Shown here in pieces: positions 1-6,219 of a stretch of DNA of 32,232 bases. The first letter of the stretch is position 1. The number at the start of each line of letters is the position of its first letter. The translations under genes were made by a program, and so were the position numbers. Under the pieces are notes generated by a model. That model was given only the letters and a program-made list of their open reading frames with translations. It had not been told where the DNA came from and did not search any database. Origin of the DNA: Nitrososphaerota archaeon (GTDB taxonomy: Archaea > Thermoproteota > Nitrososphaeria > Nitrososphaerales > Gagatemarchaeaceae); the NCBI GenBank assembly GCA_003135575.1, contig PLCG01000094.1, positions 1,312 to 33,543 of the forward strand, read 5' to 3'.

Positions 1-66
1 GCAATGAACCCTGTGTATGGCGACAAGCACTGCTACTTCATTTTAGACAAAGCGTAGCGGAGCTTG
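1..66 (+). repeat. Dispersed repeat copy 1 (left end cut by window)
   Basis: It holds the end of the core (GCAATGAACCC, then TATGGCGAC) followed by the right module (CTACTTCATTTTAG, then AGCGGAGCTT). It is the closest match to the copy at 10269, and these two show core and right module in one unit. It lies just upstream of the PQQ propeller gene. Confidence 0.8.
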
Positions 67-123
67 ACGTTCGGACAAACGTATTAATGGAATGAGCGTG
101 TCGAACGTCAACGCGAAAGTAAC

Positions 124-1524
124 ATGGTCACCGGGGCTCGTCCAGGCGTTGGCCGCCTCGCAATCACGCTAATCGTAGCTCTTATCCTGATAATTGGAGG
201 CGTCGCTACAACTGCTTACTTGGCGACCCCAAGAAACGAAGCGACAAGCTCGACAAGCAGCGTTGCGACCAGGACCACCACAGGTCCCACCACGACGGCC
301 AATGACACGAGCGCGGTCGACCTGCAGGTTAGCACTCCGACGCCCTCCTTCCAGAACGGGAGCTGCGGCGCAGGCCCGGCATACGCGGACTCGTGGCTCC
401 TCTTCAAACACGACTCTGAGAGGACTGGCTTCTCGAGCTACAACTTCTCTACATCATCCGCCGGGAAGTTCCTGGGTCAGATCGCGTGGCGGAACAGTTC
501 AGGCTTCTCCGAGATGATAGCGACGCAGAGCGAGCTCTTCGTGGCTAGCTACTGGCTTTACGCCCTCAACCTCACCAACGGCAAGGGGCTCTGGACCGAG
601 ACGACGGGAGCGGGACCCGCCCCTCCAATCGCCGCCGACGGAAACATGGTCTACCTAGGCGAGAACGTTGGACCTTTAACCGCTTTCAACGCGACGACCG
701 GCGCGAACTCACAGATAGGGGACACGATGACGCTGGCCACGGTTGCCATCTGCGGAGACGTCGCCTATGTCAACTCCGGGCCGGGACGATTCCCGGGAGG
801 AGGACCCACTGACTCGCTTCAGGCCCTGAACCTCACCAGCGGACAGGATCTCTGGACCTTGAATTTGGCCTCGGGATTCTTCAGCAGCTACTACCCGACG
901 ACCGACGGTCACATGGTCTACATGCTCATGGACAACGGGACGGTCTTTGCTTACAGCGCGGCCTCGGGAACCCTCGTCTGGCGGCAGACGATTCCCCTCG
1001 TCCCCGTCACGACCGTATCCACAATCACTGGCTCCAACCGCAGCGTAACAGTGGTCGTAAATCCTAACGCAGCAGACGACTTCGTCGAAACCCCACCGCT
1101 GTCCGGGGGCAAGCTCTTCGTAACCACGACCTTCGGAATGATGTACGCCTTGAACGCGACAAACGGAGGCATGGTGTGGTCGACCGACCTCGGGACGAAA
1201 ATCACCGATGCAAGAGGTTCCTCAGCGGTGGCCTACGGGAAGATATTCGAGGGGACTGCAGCGGGCCTGCTGGCCATCTACGCCACCAACGGCTCGATCG
1301 TCTGGAAGGCCCCTCTAAATTCCACGGACACCGGTACGCCCACTGTCGTAGACGGGTACGTCTTCATCGCAGATTTCAGCGGGACTCTCTACCAGTTCAA
1401 CGCAAGCAATGGAGCGCTTCTTTGGAGCTACACGGGGTTGGGCGTGGGTTACGTCTCCGAGCCCATTGTGGCGGACGGGTTCGTAGCGGTGGACGGGAAT
1501 CACGGGGTCTTCGCCTTCCGTTAG
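124..1524 (+). CDS. Membrane-anchored PQQ-like beta-propeller protein
   Basis: A 466-residue protein with an N-terminal hydrophobic segment at about residues 11-33 (uncleaved anchor or signal). A Thr/Ser-rich linker follows at about 36-62, then an extracytoplasmic propeller. At least seven PQQ/BamB-type repeats are visible with the pattern Y-A-L-N-x-T-x-G-x-x-x-W, for example LYALNLTNGKGLW, LQALNLTSGQDLW, MYALNATNGGMVW and LYQFNASNGALLW. No redox-enzyme motif is seen, so a scaffold or binding role outside the membrane is more likely than catalysis. Many N-x-S/T sites suit an archaeal surface glycoprotein. A TATA-like GTATTAAT lies about 40 nt upstream of the ATG. Repeat copies flank the gene on both sides. 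The fold is clear and the function is not. Confidence 0.85.
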   Translation: MVTGARPGVGRLAITLIVALILIIGGVATTAYLATPRNEATSSTSSVATRTTTGPTTTANDTSAVDLQVSTPTPSFQNGSCGAGPAYADSWLLFKHDSERTGFSSYNFSTSSAGKFLGQIAWRNSSGFSEMIATQSELFVASYWLYALNLTNGKGLWTETTGAGPAPPIAADGNMVYLGENVGPLTAFNATTGANSQIGDTMTLATVAICGDVAYVNSGPGRFPGGGPTDSLQALNLTSGQDLWTLNLASGFFSSYYPTTDGHMVYMLMDNGTVFAYSAASGTLVWRQTIPLVPVTTVSTITGSNRSVTVVVNPNAADDFVETPPLSGGKLFVTTTFGMMYALNATNGGMVWSTDLGTKITDARGSSAVAYGKIFEGTAAGLLAIYATNGSIVWKAPLNSTDTGTPTVVDGYVFIADFSGTLYQFNASNGALLWSYTGLGVGYVSEPIVADGFVAVDGNHGVFAFR

Positions 1525-1528
1525 TAAT

Positions 1529-1560
1529 TGCCTCGGCGGAGGCGCAATGAACCCGTATCC
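1529..1560 (+). repeat. Dispersed repeat copy 2 (core only)
   Basis: Reads TGCCTCGGCGGAGGCGCAAT then GAACCC. It sits five bases after the stop of the PQQ protein and just beyond the 3' end of the convergent vapC. Confidence 0.85.
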
Positions 1561-1573
1561 ACCAAAGCTAGGT

Positions 1574-1966
1574 CTAGTAACCTTCGACCTTCAGGTCAGG
1601 TATCCCAGAGAAATGCTTGCGGTTCCGAGTGAGCAGCGGTTGGTGGTTTTCTACAGCTATACCTGCGAGCATCGCGTCCTCCGGGTCCATCCTGGTCCCC
1701 TCCCTCGCCCTCTGCGCGTAGATCAACCCCGCCCTTATCGCGGACTCCGGGTCGAGCGGAAGCTGGGCGAGAGATTTGAGGACATCGAGGACCTTCTCAC
1801 GCTCTTCAGAAGACCTCACGCTGAGGCCGACGCCGACGTAGAGCTCGAATATCGAAGGCGCGCCGACCAGGACGGGCACGTTTCCGTCCGCAAGCTCCTT
1901 CGCCTTCCCCACGGCGCCGGCGTCGTTTCGCATCATGTCCACGAGAAAGGTAGTGTCGACCAGCAT
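1574..1966 (-). CDS. vapC: VapC-type PIN-domain ribonuclease toxin
   Basis: A 130-residue protein of typical PIN length. The first strand MLVDTTFLVD gives the first metal-binding Asp (D4). A Glu in IFELYVG and the Asp in MDPEDAMLAGIA complete the usual acidic cluster. PIN toxins of this family cleave RNA, often tRNA or rRNA, with a divalent metal. The ATG lies 4 nt after the stop of the antitoxin gene, so the two form a vapBC operon on the minus strand. The target RNA cannot be predicted. The family call is firm. Confidence 0.9.
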   Translation of the reverse strand: MLVDTTFLVDMMRNDAGAVGKAKELADGNVPVLVGAPSIFELYVGVGLSVRSSEEREKVLDVLKSLAQLPLDPESAIRAGLIYAQRAREGTRMDPEDAMLAGIAVENHQPLLTRNRKHFSGIPDLKVEGY

Positions 1967-1970
1967 CTTC

Positions 1971-2204
1971 TCAGCCCAGCTTCTCGGCGGTGCGCTGGAG
2001 GCGCGTCGAGCTCTCCTCCCTCAGCTCCCTGACCCGCTCCTCCACCTGGGCCGCCTGCCGTGGAGACAGGATTCCAACCAGGTCCAAGACTCCCCGGCTC
2101 CGCGTCATCCGTTCGATGAGCTCGGTGAAGCTCTCCCCCGGCTTCTTCAGGGCCTTGAGCCTCTGGTACGCTTCGTCGGAGATTGCGATGTTCTTGGTGC
2201 CCAT
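1971..2204 (-). CDS. vapB: VapB-type antitoxin (DUF217/VAPB_antitox family)
   Basis: A 77-residue protein starting MGTKNIAISDEAYQRL and continuing through KKPGESFTELIERM, which is characteristic of the archaeal DUF217 antitoxins. These bind and neutralise the VapC downstream and repress their own promoter. I chose the ATG at 2204 rather than an upstream in-frame start at 2303. The family begins here, and a TATA-like TTATTAATTC (2231-2240) lies about 30 nt upstream, so the longer form would run through its own promoter. The C-terminal part is charged and helical, as expected for the toxin-wrapping tail. Confidence 0.85.
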   Translation of the reverse strand: MGTKNIAISDEAYQRLKALKKPGESFTELIERMTRSRGVLDLVGILSPRQAAQVEERVRELREESSTRLQRTAEKLG

Positions 2205-2210
2205 ATCTCT

Positions 2211-2240
2211 CTGTGTGTGTCTGTGTGTGGGAATTAATAA
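2211..2240 (-). promoter_or_regulatory. vapBC promoter with CA/GT tract
   Basis: On the minus strand TTATTAATTC (2231-2240) fits an archaeal TATA box about 30 nt before the vapB ATG. Between them is a short CA-repeat tract (GT on the plus strand, 2212-2229), occupying most of the presumed transcription start region. Confidence 0.55.
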
Positions 2241-2289
2241 CGGTTGCTGCGCACACGCCGCAAACCATCTATAGATCATCCAGTCCAAG

Positions 2290-2370
2290 TTCAGCCCGTC
2301 CACTACCTATAGCTCAACGTGTGAGTGAATTGCCCCGGCGGAGGCGCGATGAACTCTTTCTCGCGCAGCA
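2290..2370 (+). repeat. Dispersed repeat copy 3 (left module + core)
   Basis: Left module TTCAGCCCGTCCACTACC then TAGCTCAACGTGTGAGTGAA, followed by the core with CGCGATGAACTC. It separates vapBC from the next convergent pair. Confidence 0.85.
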
Positions 2371-2388
2371 ATCCAAGTGGATTGTATA

Positions 2389-2399
2389 TATTTATATAA
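2389..2399 (+). promoter_or_regulatory. Strong TATA box of the wHTH gene
   Basis: ATATTTATATA lies 25-30 nt before the ATG at 2422. It argues for that ATG and a leaderless transcript over the upstream in-frame start at 2377. Confidence 0.7.
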
Positions 2400-2421
2400 G
2401 TCAGTGAGGCCTCAAGCCGAG

Positions 2422-2691
2422 ATGGGTCGAAGAATGGAGGTACTCCACGAGCCGCGTCTGGATACCGTCTCGATGATAGAGAAGGCAATCCTGGACTCGG
2501 AGGAATACCCGACAAGGATGCAGCTCTGGAAGGGCCTACCCAGGAAGGTCCAGTACCAGACGTTCCAGAGGGTCCTACAATATCTCGAGGCATCGGAAAA
2601 GATAGCGTTCAACGACAGGAAGATCATCTACACCGGCGTTGCAAGCGACAAGCTGAGGAAGTTTCTCGAGTCGAGCGTAAGAATCGGCTAG
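2422..2691 (+). CDS. Small winged-helix-like protein, putative antitoxin/regulator (paralogue of 26788-27048)
   Basis: An 89-residue protein with no motif I can assign to a named family. It is clearly homologous to the product of 26788-27048. Shared blocks include LDTV.M.EK.I, YPTR..LWK.LP, YQTF.R.L.YLEAS and KI.F.D. The helix-helix-strand pattern around YQTFQRVLQYLEASEKI resembles a winged helix. The start is set by the strong TATA box at 2389. The gene is convergent with 2688-2975 and the ends overlap by 4 nt, CTAG, which serves as TAG on both strands. As the partner is RelE-like, this is the likely antitoxin or regulator, by inference only. Confidence 0.7.
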   Translation: MGRRMEVLHEPRLDTVSMIEKAILDSEEYPTRMQLWKGLPRKVQYQTFQRVLQYLEASEKIAFNDRKIIYTGVASDKLRKFLESSVRIG

Positions 2692-2975
2692 TAGCCAAAA
2701 CGTCGCTCGTATTCCTTGTGCGACATCAAGTCGATGATCAGGACAGACCGCTGCACGATAGCATAGCAAGAACGGTGCCCCTCGGGGTGCGAGTAGCGGA
2801 ACAGGTTCTTCACGTCGAAGTTGCTCCGATAGAAGGAGGGTATGCGACTCTTTTGAATCTGCTCTCCTGCGAAGATGTTCGTCAGCAACACATCTCTCAT
2901 ATCGTCGATCCAGCGCGACTCTTTGCTTTCAGGATCGGAACTTCGCGATCTCGCCAGCTCCTCCGACAGCCGCAC
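2688..2975 (-). CDS. RelE/ParE-like putative toxin (paralogue of 26462-26791)
   Basis: A 95-residue protein homologous to the product of 26462-26791. Shared features are an I-D-D start of a helix, NLFR in the middle, a Tyr-x-Ile strand, and the C-terminal HKEYERRF. Small size, the strand-rich C-terminal half and the YERRF tail suggest a RelE-fold toxin, but I cannot name a family. The start used is GTG at 2975. In the same frame upstream lies ATG-TCT-ATC-CCG-TAG (3014-3000), so an older longer N-terminus may have been cut by a nonsense mutation. The paralogue is longer at that end. It is convergent with the wHTH gene. Confidence 0.65.
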   Translation of the reverse strand: MRLSEELARSRSSDPESKESRWIDDMRDVLLTNIFAGEQIQKSRIPSFYRSNFDVKNLFRYSHPEGHRSCYAIVQRSVLIIDLMSHKEYERRFGY

Positions 2976-3079
2976 TTCTCTGGCAGGATTCCCGGCACGC
3001 TACGGGATAGACATCTCTTCTCTTATCAGGAGAGCGGTCGAGGCGGGTCGCAGCACGGCCTCAGGCTCTTGGGCGACCA

Positions 3080-3098
3080 GTTCAGCCCGTCCATTACC
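3080..3098 (+). repeat. Dispersed repeat, left module only
   Basis: GTTCAGCCCGTCCATTACC differs from the start of copy 3 (from 2290) at one position in the module. With copy 3 it brackets the convergent pair as same-orientation direct repeats about 790 nt apart. Confidence 0.7.
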
Positions 3099-3146
3099 CC
3101 TCGGAGCGACCAAACTCTTTAGCGAGGGGTTCTTTCAGCCTCGTCA

Positions 3147-3368
3147 TTGACCTCTTCAGGACACCGGGGAAAAAAGAGGCCGGCCACCAAGGCGGAGGGA
3201 GAGTCCGACCACCGCACTGAGAGCGAGCTGAGCATCCACGAGGCGATGCTGGAAGCCCTCGTAGAAGAACTGGACGAGAAAGGAATCATCAGATACTCCG
3301 ATTGGGAGGCCAGAGCGAAGAGGAAACTAGCCGAGCTGGAAGAAGCAGTGGAAGACCGAGGACCCTAG
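3147..3368 (+). CDS. Small charged hypothetical protein
   Basis: 73 residues, not recognised. The N-terminal 25 residues are basic and polar. The rest is helical and acidic, including IHEAMLEALVEELDEKG and a DWEARAKRKLAELEEA helix. The start is TTG, with a TATA-like CTCTTTAGC about 28 nt upstream, in keeping with other leaderless genes here. It begins a cluster of small genes (3147-4123) between two repeat copies. No toxin or antitoxin signature is visible. Composition argues for a real protein but support is modest. Confidence 0.5.
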   Translation: MTSSGHRGKKRPATKAEGESDHRTESELSIHEAMLEALVEELDEKGIIRYSDWEARAKRKLAELEEAVEDRGP

Positions 3369-3439
3369 CACTAGGCACGGCGAATAGCTCCTCGGAATGT
3401 AGGCGACGCATTGCTTCTTTTATACCGCCAGCCCATACT

Positions 3440-3586
3440 GTGTCTGGCTTGGATGTCACGCAGGAGGAGTTAGAGAAGGCGATGAGGGAAATCGACAGGA
3501 AGCTGGCTCTTCCGGACGACAAGTTCGAAAAATACGCGAGTGACCTTCTTGAGCGCGCGGTCAAGGGATTACGAAGAAGCCGCTAA
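3440..3586 (+). CDS. Small hypothetical protein (first of an overlapping pair)
   Basis: About 48 residues, unrecognised: a helical, charged segment containing VTQEELEKAMREIDRKL and KYASDLLERAVKGL. A good TATA box (TTTATACC, 3418-3425) places the transcript start near 3445. I therefore prefer GTG at 3440 or TTG at 3449 to the open frame further upstream. The 3' end overlaps the next gene in another frame by 47 nt. The two could be one gene split by a frameshift near 3560, since both are helical and complete each other. Confidence 0.45.
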   Translation: MSGLDVTQEELEKAMREIDRKLALPDDKFEKYASDLLERAVKGLRRSR

Positions 3587-3746
3587 GCTCCACCAGTTCC
3601 TCTCCAGGCTGGAGCCCGTCCAGGTGAGAAGAGCCATGCAGGCCTCTCGGCGAGCCCCTGATGAGCTCGGGAACGAGCTTGTCGTCCTTGCGGCGATCAT
3701 GGAGATTCGAGACCGCATAGGAGACCCTTCGCTCGAGGAGAAATGA
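3540..3746 (+). CDS. Small hypothetical protein (second of an overlapping pair)
   Basis: 68 residues from a GTG start, not recognised. A Tyr-Glu-Glu-Ala-rich helix leads to LHQFLSRLEPVQVRRAMQ and LGNELVVLAAIMEIRDR. No promoter is visible, so it is either co-translated with the overlapping gene 3440-3586 or is its continuation after a frameshift. No signal peptide or membrane segment is seen. Confidence 0.45.
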   Translation: MTFLSARSRDYEEAAKLHQFLSRLEPVQVRRAMQASRRAPDELGNELVVLAAIMEIRDRIGDPSLEEK

Positions 3747-3814
3747 AGCAATGAAGCTCGACCAATTAACATCTCAAGGTTAAGTAACAACCAGGTCGAC
3801 GCTTTCCAGTCACG

Positions 3815-4123
3815 ATGGCCGAGACAATCAAGATCGACGGCAGGGGCATGACGATCCAGGACGCGGTGAAGGAGATGTGGGACAGGATGCGGCCGCTCGA
3901 GGCGAAGGGCTTCCACCCGATCTCCGGCGTCGAGATAGTCGACGCAAAGAAAAACAAGGTCATCCAAGTCTTCGAGCTGACCGACCCACAGTTCCAAGCG
4001 CATCTCAAATCTGACAAGCCGGAAACGCCGCAACCGGCGGGTCGCAGGCTGGATGCGCGACCACACGCCCCCGAGAGGAAGGAGCATTACGCCTACCTCG
4101 CACGAATCAGCTTGGAACTCTGA
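3815..4123 (+). CDS. Hypothetical protein
   Basis: 102 residues, not recognised. The first 70 residues look like a compact alpha/beta protein: MAETIKIDGRGMTIQDAVKE, then VEIVDAKKNKVIQVFELTD. The last 30 are basic and Pro/His-rich and may be an extension caused by loss of an earlier stop. A TATA-like GGTTAAGTAAC lies about 30 nt before the ATG. Repeat copy 4 begins five bases after the stop. Confidence 0.55.
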   Translation: MAETIKIDGRGMTIQDAVKEMWDRMRPLEAKGFHPISGVEIVDAKKNKVIQVFELTDPQFQAHLKSDKPETPQPAGRRLDARPHAPERKEHYAYLARISLEL

Positions 4124-4127
4124 CAGT

Positions 4128-4190
4128 CAAACGTGTGTGTGAAATGCCACGGCGGAGGCGCAATGAACCCCATGCATGGTGACGTCCTGC
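4128..4190 (+). repeat. Dispersed repeat copy 4 (end of left module + core)
   Basis: CAAACGTGTGTGTGAAATGC then CACGGCGGAGGCGCAATGAA and CATGCATGGTGAC. Its right module is displaced to 4468, with a toxin-antitoxin fragment in between. Confidence 0.8.
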
Positions 4191-4249
4191 ATCCAACTGC
4201 TCGAATCCAAGAAAATGCTTAAGGGGCAAAACCTCCACAGACTTGTCCT

Positions 4250-4384
4250 ATGGAGCTCAAGCAGGAGCAGAGGCTTACCAAGAAGGAGTTCGAGAAACTC
4301 TCCGCAGAGATACGAGAACTGGTAGGGGACAAGCTCAAAGGGCACAAGGACGGAGACGCGGAGCGGCTCCTGTTCGAACGGTAA
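4250..4384 (+). CDS. Small antitoxin-like protein of a broken vapBC
   Basis: A 44-residue charged helical protein beginning MELKQEQRLTKKEFEKL and ending ERLLFER. A TATA-like GCTTAAGG lies about 30 nt upstream of the ATG. Only 9 nt separate its stop from the TTG start of a VapC-like fragment, so it is probably the antitoxin of that pair. I do not recognise the family. Confidence 0.55.
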   Translation: MELKQEQRLTKKEFEKLSAEIRELVGDKLKGHKDGDAERLLFER

Positions 4385-4393
4385 TCGAGCCCA

Positions 4394-4627
4394 TTGCAAA
4401 TTGTCGACACTGTCGTGCTGCTTGCGTTCTTAGACAAGGACAACCAGCGCTTCGAGAAGGAGAACGCCCTACTTCATTTTAGCAACCCAGCGGAACTGAT
4501 GCACTTGGAAACGGGTCATGCCAACATGGTAACTTTGATTACCATATGGAAAGCATTTCTACCAGTGGTCCCTCAATTGTCGACACTAACTAGGATGCCA
4601 CCCGAGTTGGGCGTTGTCGACAGCTAG
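4394..4627 (+). pseudogene. VapC N-terminal fragment interrupted by the dispersed repeat
   Basis: The first 25 or so codons read as the opening of a PIN domain (QIVDTVVLLAFLDKDNQRFE, with the first-strand Asp). At about 4468 the frame runs into the right repeat module (CTACTTCATTTTAGCAACCC) and no further PIN motif follows. The frame stays open to 4627 but resembles no domain. A 13-nt string AATTGTCGACACT recurs at 4399 and 4575. The second occurrence can be read as IVDTN followed by a stop, which may be a trace of another PIN start. Confidence 0.7.
4468..4496 (+). repeat. Dispersed repeat, right module of copy 4
   Basis: CCTACTTCATTTTAGCAACC then CAGCGGAACTG. It matches the right modules at 35-66 and 10306-10341 but stands 280 nt from its core. 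Confidence 0.75.
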
Positions 4628-4637
4628 AATCACGCGT

Positions 4638-4680
4638 ATTTTATATACCCATACTACTATGGTAGGACTGAGGTAGTATG
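4638..4680 (+). promoter_or_regulatory. TATA box and inverted-repeat operator of copG gene
   Basis: TTTTATATAC (4640-4649) is a clear TATA box. Directly after it CATACTAC (4650-4657) and GTAGTATG (4673-4680) form a perfect 8-bp inverted repeat with a 15-nt spacer that spans the ATG. An extra GTAG half-site lies at 4662. This suits autorepression by a ribbon-helix-helix protein. Confidence 0.7.
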
Positions 4681-4905
4681 AGAAAGATCTCAATCTCCTT
4701 GACTGATGAACTAGATGACGCTCTGGAGAGCATAGCGATAGCACAAGGGACCAACAAATCCAGAGTCATTGACAACTATCTGCGTGAACACAAGGTCGTG
4801 CAGCACTATCTGGAAATAATAAGATCGGAACCAAAGACGGGCGTGTTTGCCATGTCTCGCAAAATCGTCGACGACTTGAAGGAAAGAACGACGATTAGCG
4901 GATGA
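4678..4905 (+). CDS. CopG/RHH-family antitoxin-type repressor
   Basis: 75 residues. The N-terminal ribbon RKISISLTDELDDALESIA and the helix with NKSRVIDNYLREH are the ribbon-helix-helix pattern (strand-pairing DNA binding, dimeric). The C-terminal half (about residues 45-75) could bind a partner. The start sits inside the inverted-repeat operator, which points to autoregulation. It is convergent with a GNAT acetyltransferase and their ends overlap by 11 nt. RHH-GNAT is a known toxin-antitoxin combination (TacAT/AtaRT type), normally in one operon, so this pairing is an inference. Confidence 0.8.
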   Translation: MRKISISLTDELDDALESIAIAQGTNKSRVIDNYLREHKVVQHYLEIIRSEPKTGVFAMSRKIVDDLKERTTISG

Positions 4906-5353
4906 GCTTCTTCATAGGCGTCAGCCAACAGCCGAGCTCAGCGTCGTAATATCTGTCAGCATATTGCGCGTATCCAGAAAGTCTATACCACGAAACCACA
5001 TCATCAAGAGAATCCAACCGTATTTCACCGATGGCAAGCTGCTTCGCAAAATTTTCAGCAAGGCTCATGAGCTTTGTTCCGACGCCCGCGGCCTGGACGA
5101 GGGCATTGCTTCCTACCATGTCGACCACGATGTGGTCCAAGTTGATTCTCATCTCTATGATGCCAGCGATACGCACATCAATCTCGTAGAGAACCACCAG
5201 ATCGTTAGGAAGTAGACTCCACCGATGATAATCTCTGAGCACATATCTGTCCATTATCTCATTGCCCGTCCGAAACGCCTGGCCGATGTCTCCTTCACGC
5301 AAGAACCTGAAGCCCTCCGGCAGCGCTAGCCGCGACCTAACATCCCCAGACAA
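4895..5353 (-). CDS. GNAT-family acetyltransferase, possible TacT-like toxin
   Basis: 152 residues with a GNAT fold. Residues about 65-80 form the central strands (RIAGIIEMRINLDHIVVDMV). The acetyl-CoA pyrophosphate loop is QAAGVGTKLM, and RLDSLDDVVSWYRLSGY is the usual late strand-helix with an aromatic. It could acetylate a protein, a small molecule or aminoacyl-tRNA. The last activity would make it a toxin for the convergent RHH protein. Length and lack of extra domains are compatible with either. Upstream a TTAAG element lies within an inverted repeat (5369-5398). Confidence 0.75.
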   Translation of the reverse strand: MSGDVRSRLALPEGFRFLREGDIGQAFRTGNEIMDRYVLRDYHRWSLLPNDLVVLYEIDVRIAGIIEMRINLDHIVVDMVGSNALVQAAGVGTKLMSLAENFAKQLAIGEIRLDSLDDVVSWYRLSGYAQYADRYYDAELGCWLTPMKKLIR

Positions 5354-5368
5354 ACGGACTACGATATC

Positions 5369-5398
5369 TGACCAAATCCAGCTTAAGCTTGCTGGTCA
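5369..5398 (-). promoter_or_regulatory. Palindromic promoter region of the GNAT gene
   Basis: CCAGC (5379-5383) and GCTGG (5390-5394) flank a TTAAG core. TGACCA (5369-5374) and TGGTCA (5393-5398) flank the same core. The TTAAG lies about 30 nt before the GNAT start, so a bound repressor would cover the TATA box. Confidence 0.5.
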
Positions 5399-5428
5399 GT
5401 TGAAAGTCAATCCTCAAGCCAAATTCGA

Positions 5429-5515
5429 ATGAATGCTCCGGCGGAGGCGCAATGACCCTTGTGCATGGCGACATCAATCGTCTGCCTTCTTAGGAACTCT
5501 AGCGGAACTTAGAGT
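5429..5515 (+). repeat. Dispersed repeat copy 5 (core + degenerate right module)
   Basis: Core ATGCTCCGGCGGAGGCGCAA then TGACCCTTGTGCATGGCGAC. A weak right module (TGCCTTCTTAGGAACTCTAG then CGGAACTTAG) follows. Confidence 0.75.
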
Positions 5516-5577
5516 AAGTTCAACGCAGGAACCCACGCCTTAAATCCGAGAAGGGAAAATGTCATCTTAACACAATC

Positions 5578-6219
5578 ATGACGACCAACGTCGGTGGCTC
5601 AAGGCACCTCGGAATTCTTGCCTACGGCTCACTGATTACGTCTCCCGGACCGGAAATCGCGTCTGTGACGGTTGAGCGCATCAAGAATGTGGAGACCCCG
5701 TTCAAAGTGGAATTTGCCCGAAAGAGCAAGACAAGGGGATACGCTCCGACCTTGATCCCGGTCGACAGCGGGGGTGCCAGCGTCAAGGCAGAGATCATCG
5801 TCATAAAAGACCGCTTTGCCCCGGATTTGGCGGCGGACATGCTCTGGCGAAGAGAGACGCACCAAACCGGTCGGCAGAGATACCGTCGCCCCGATGTCAT
5901 CGACCTTAACGACGTCATCGTGGAAACCATTCATGACCTCTCAGGGGTTCGAACCGTGCTATATGCCAAAATCGGACAAAACATTGATCGGCTCTCAGCC
6001 AAGACGCTAGCTGAATTGGCCATCAATAGTGTGCATACGGCATCCCGTGGAAATGATGGAATCACGTACTTGATGGATGCCAAGAAGAGCGGGATTGAAA
6101 CTCCCCTGATGAGAAATTACGAGTCAGAAATAATGCGGCAGACTAGAACCAAGACCCTAGGAGGTGCCGTGAACCAGCTCAGGTCTAGAATGCGTAGTGC
6201 CCCGGCGGAGGCGCAATGA
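5578..6219 (+). CDS. Gamma-glutamylcyclotransferase-like (AIG2/GGCT fold) protein
   Basis: 213 residues. The N-terminal LGILAYGSLITSPGPEI holds the YGSL substrate-loop signature of the GGCT/AIG2 fold. The Glu in LWRRETHQTG is a candidate for the catalytic acid of this fold. GGCT-like enzymes cyclise gamma-glutamyl groups or cleave gamma-glutamylamines, and the true substrate here is unknown. The last seven codons (SAPAEAQ) and the TGA stop are supplied by a copy of the dispersed repeat, so the original C-terminus has been replaced. A TATA-like CCTTAAAT lies about 40 nt upstream of the ATG. Confidence 0.7.
   Translation: MTTNVGGSRHLGILAYGSLITSPGPEIASVTVERIKNVETPFKVEFARKSKTRGYAPTLIPVDSGGASVKAEIIVIKDRFAPDLAADMLWRRETHQTGRQRYRRPDVIDLNDVIVETIHDLSGVRTVLYAKIGQNIDRLSAKTLAELAINSVHTASRGNDGITYLMDAKKSGIETPLMRNYESEIMRQTRTKTLGGAVNQLRSRMRSAPAEAQ

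Noticed and set aside
2212..2229. CA/GT tract as a phase-variable switch of vapBC
   Set aside because: The tract is short and interrupted. It lies in an untranslated region, so slippage would not shift a frame. Noted only as part of the promoter.
2377..2421. Upstream start of the first wHTH gene
   Set aside because: It would include the TATA box in coding sequence, and the paralogue's homology begins downstream.
5940..5960. tRNA T-arm-like GGTTCGAACC
   Set aside because: It lies inside the GGCT-like coding sequence with no acceptor or anticodon stems around it. Similar strings at 7917 and 28118 are also in genes.
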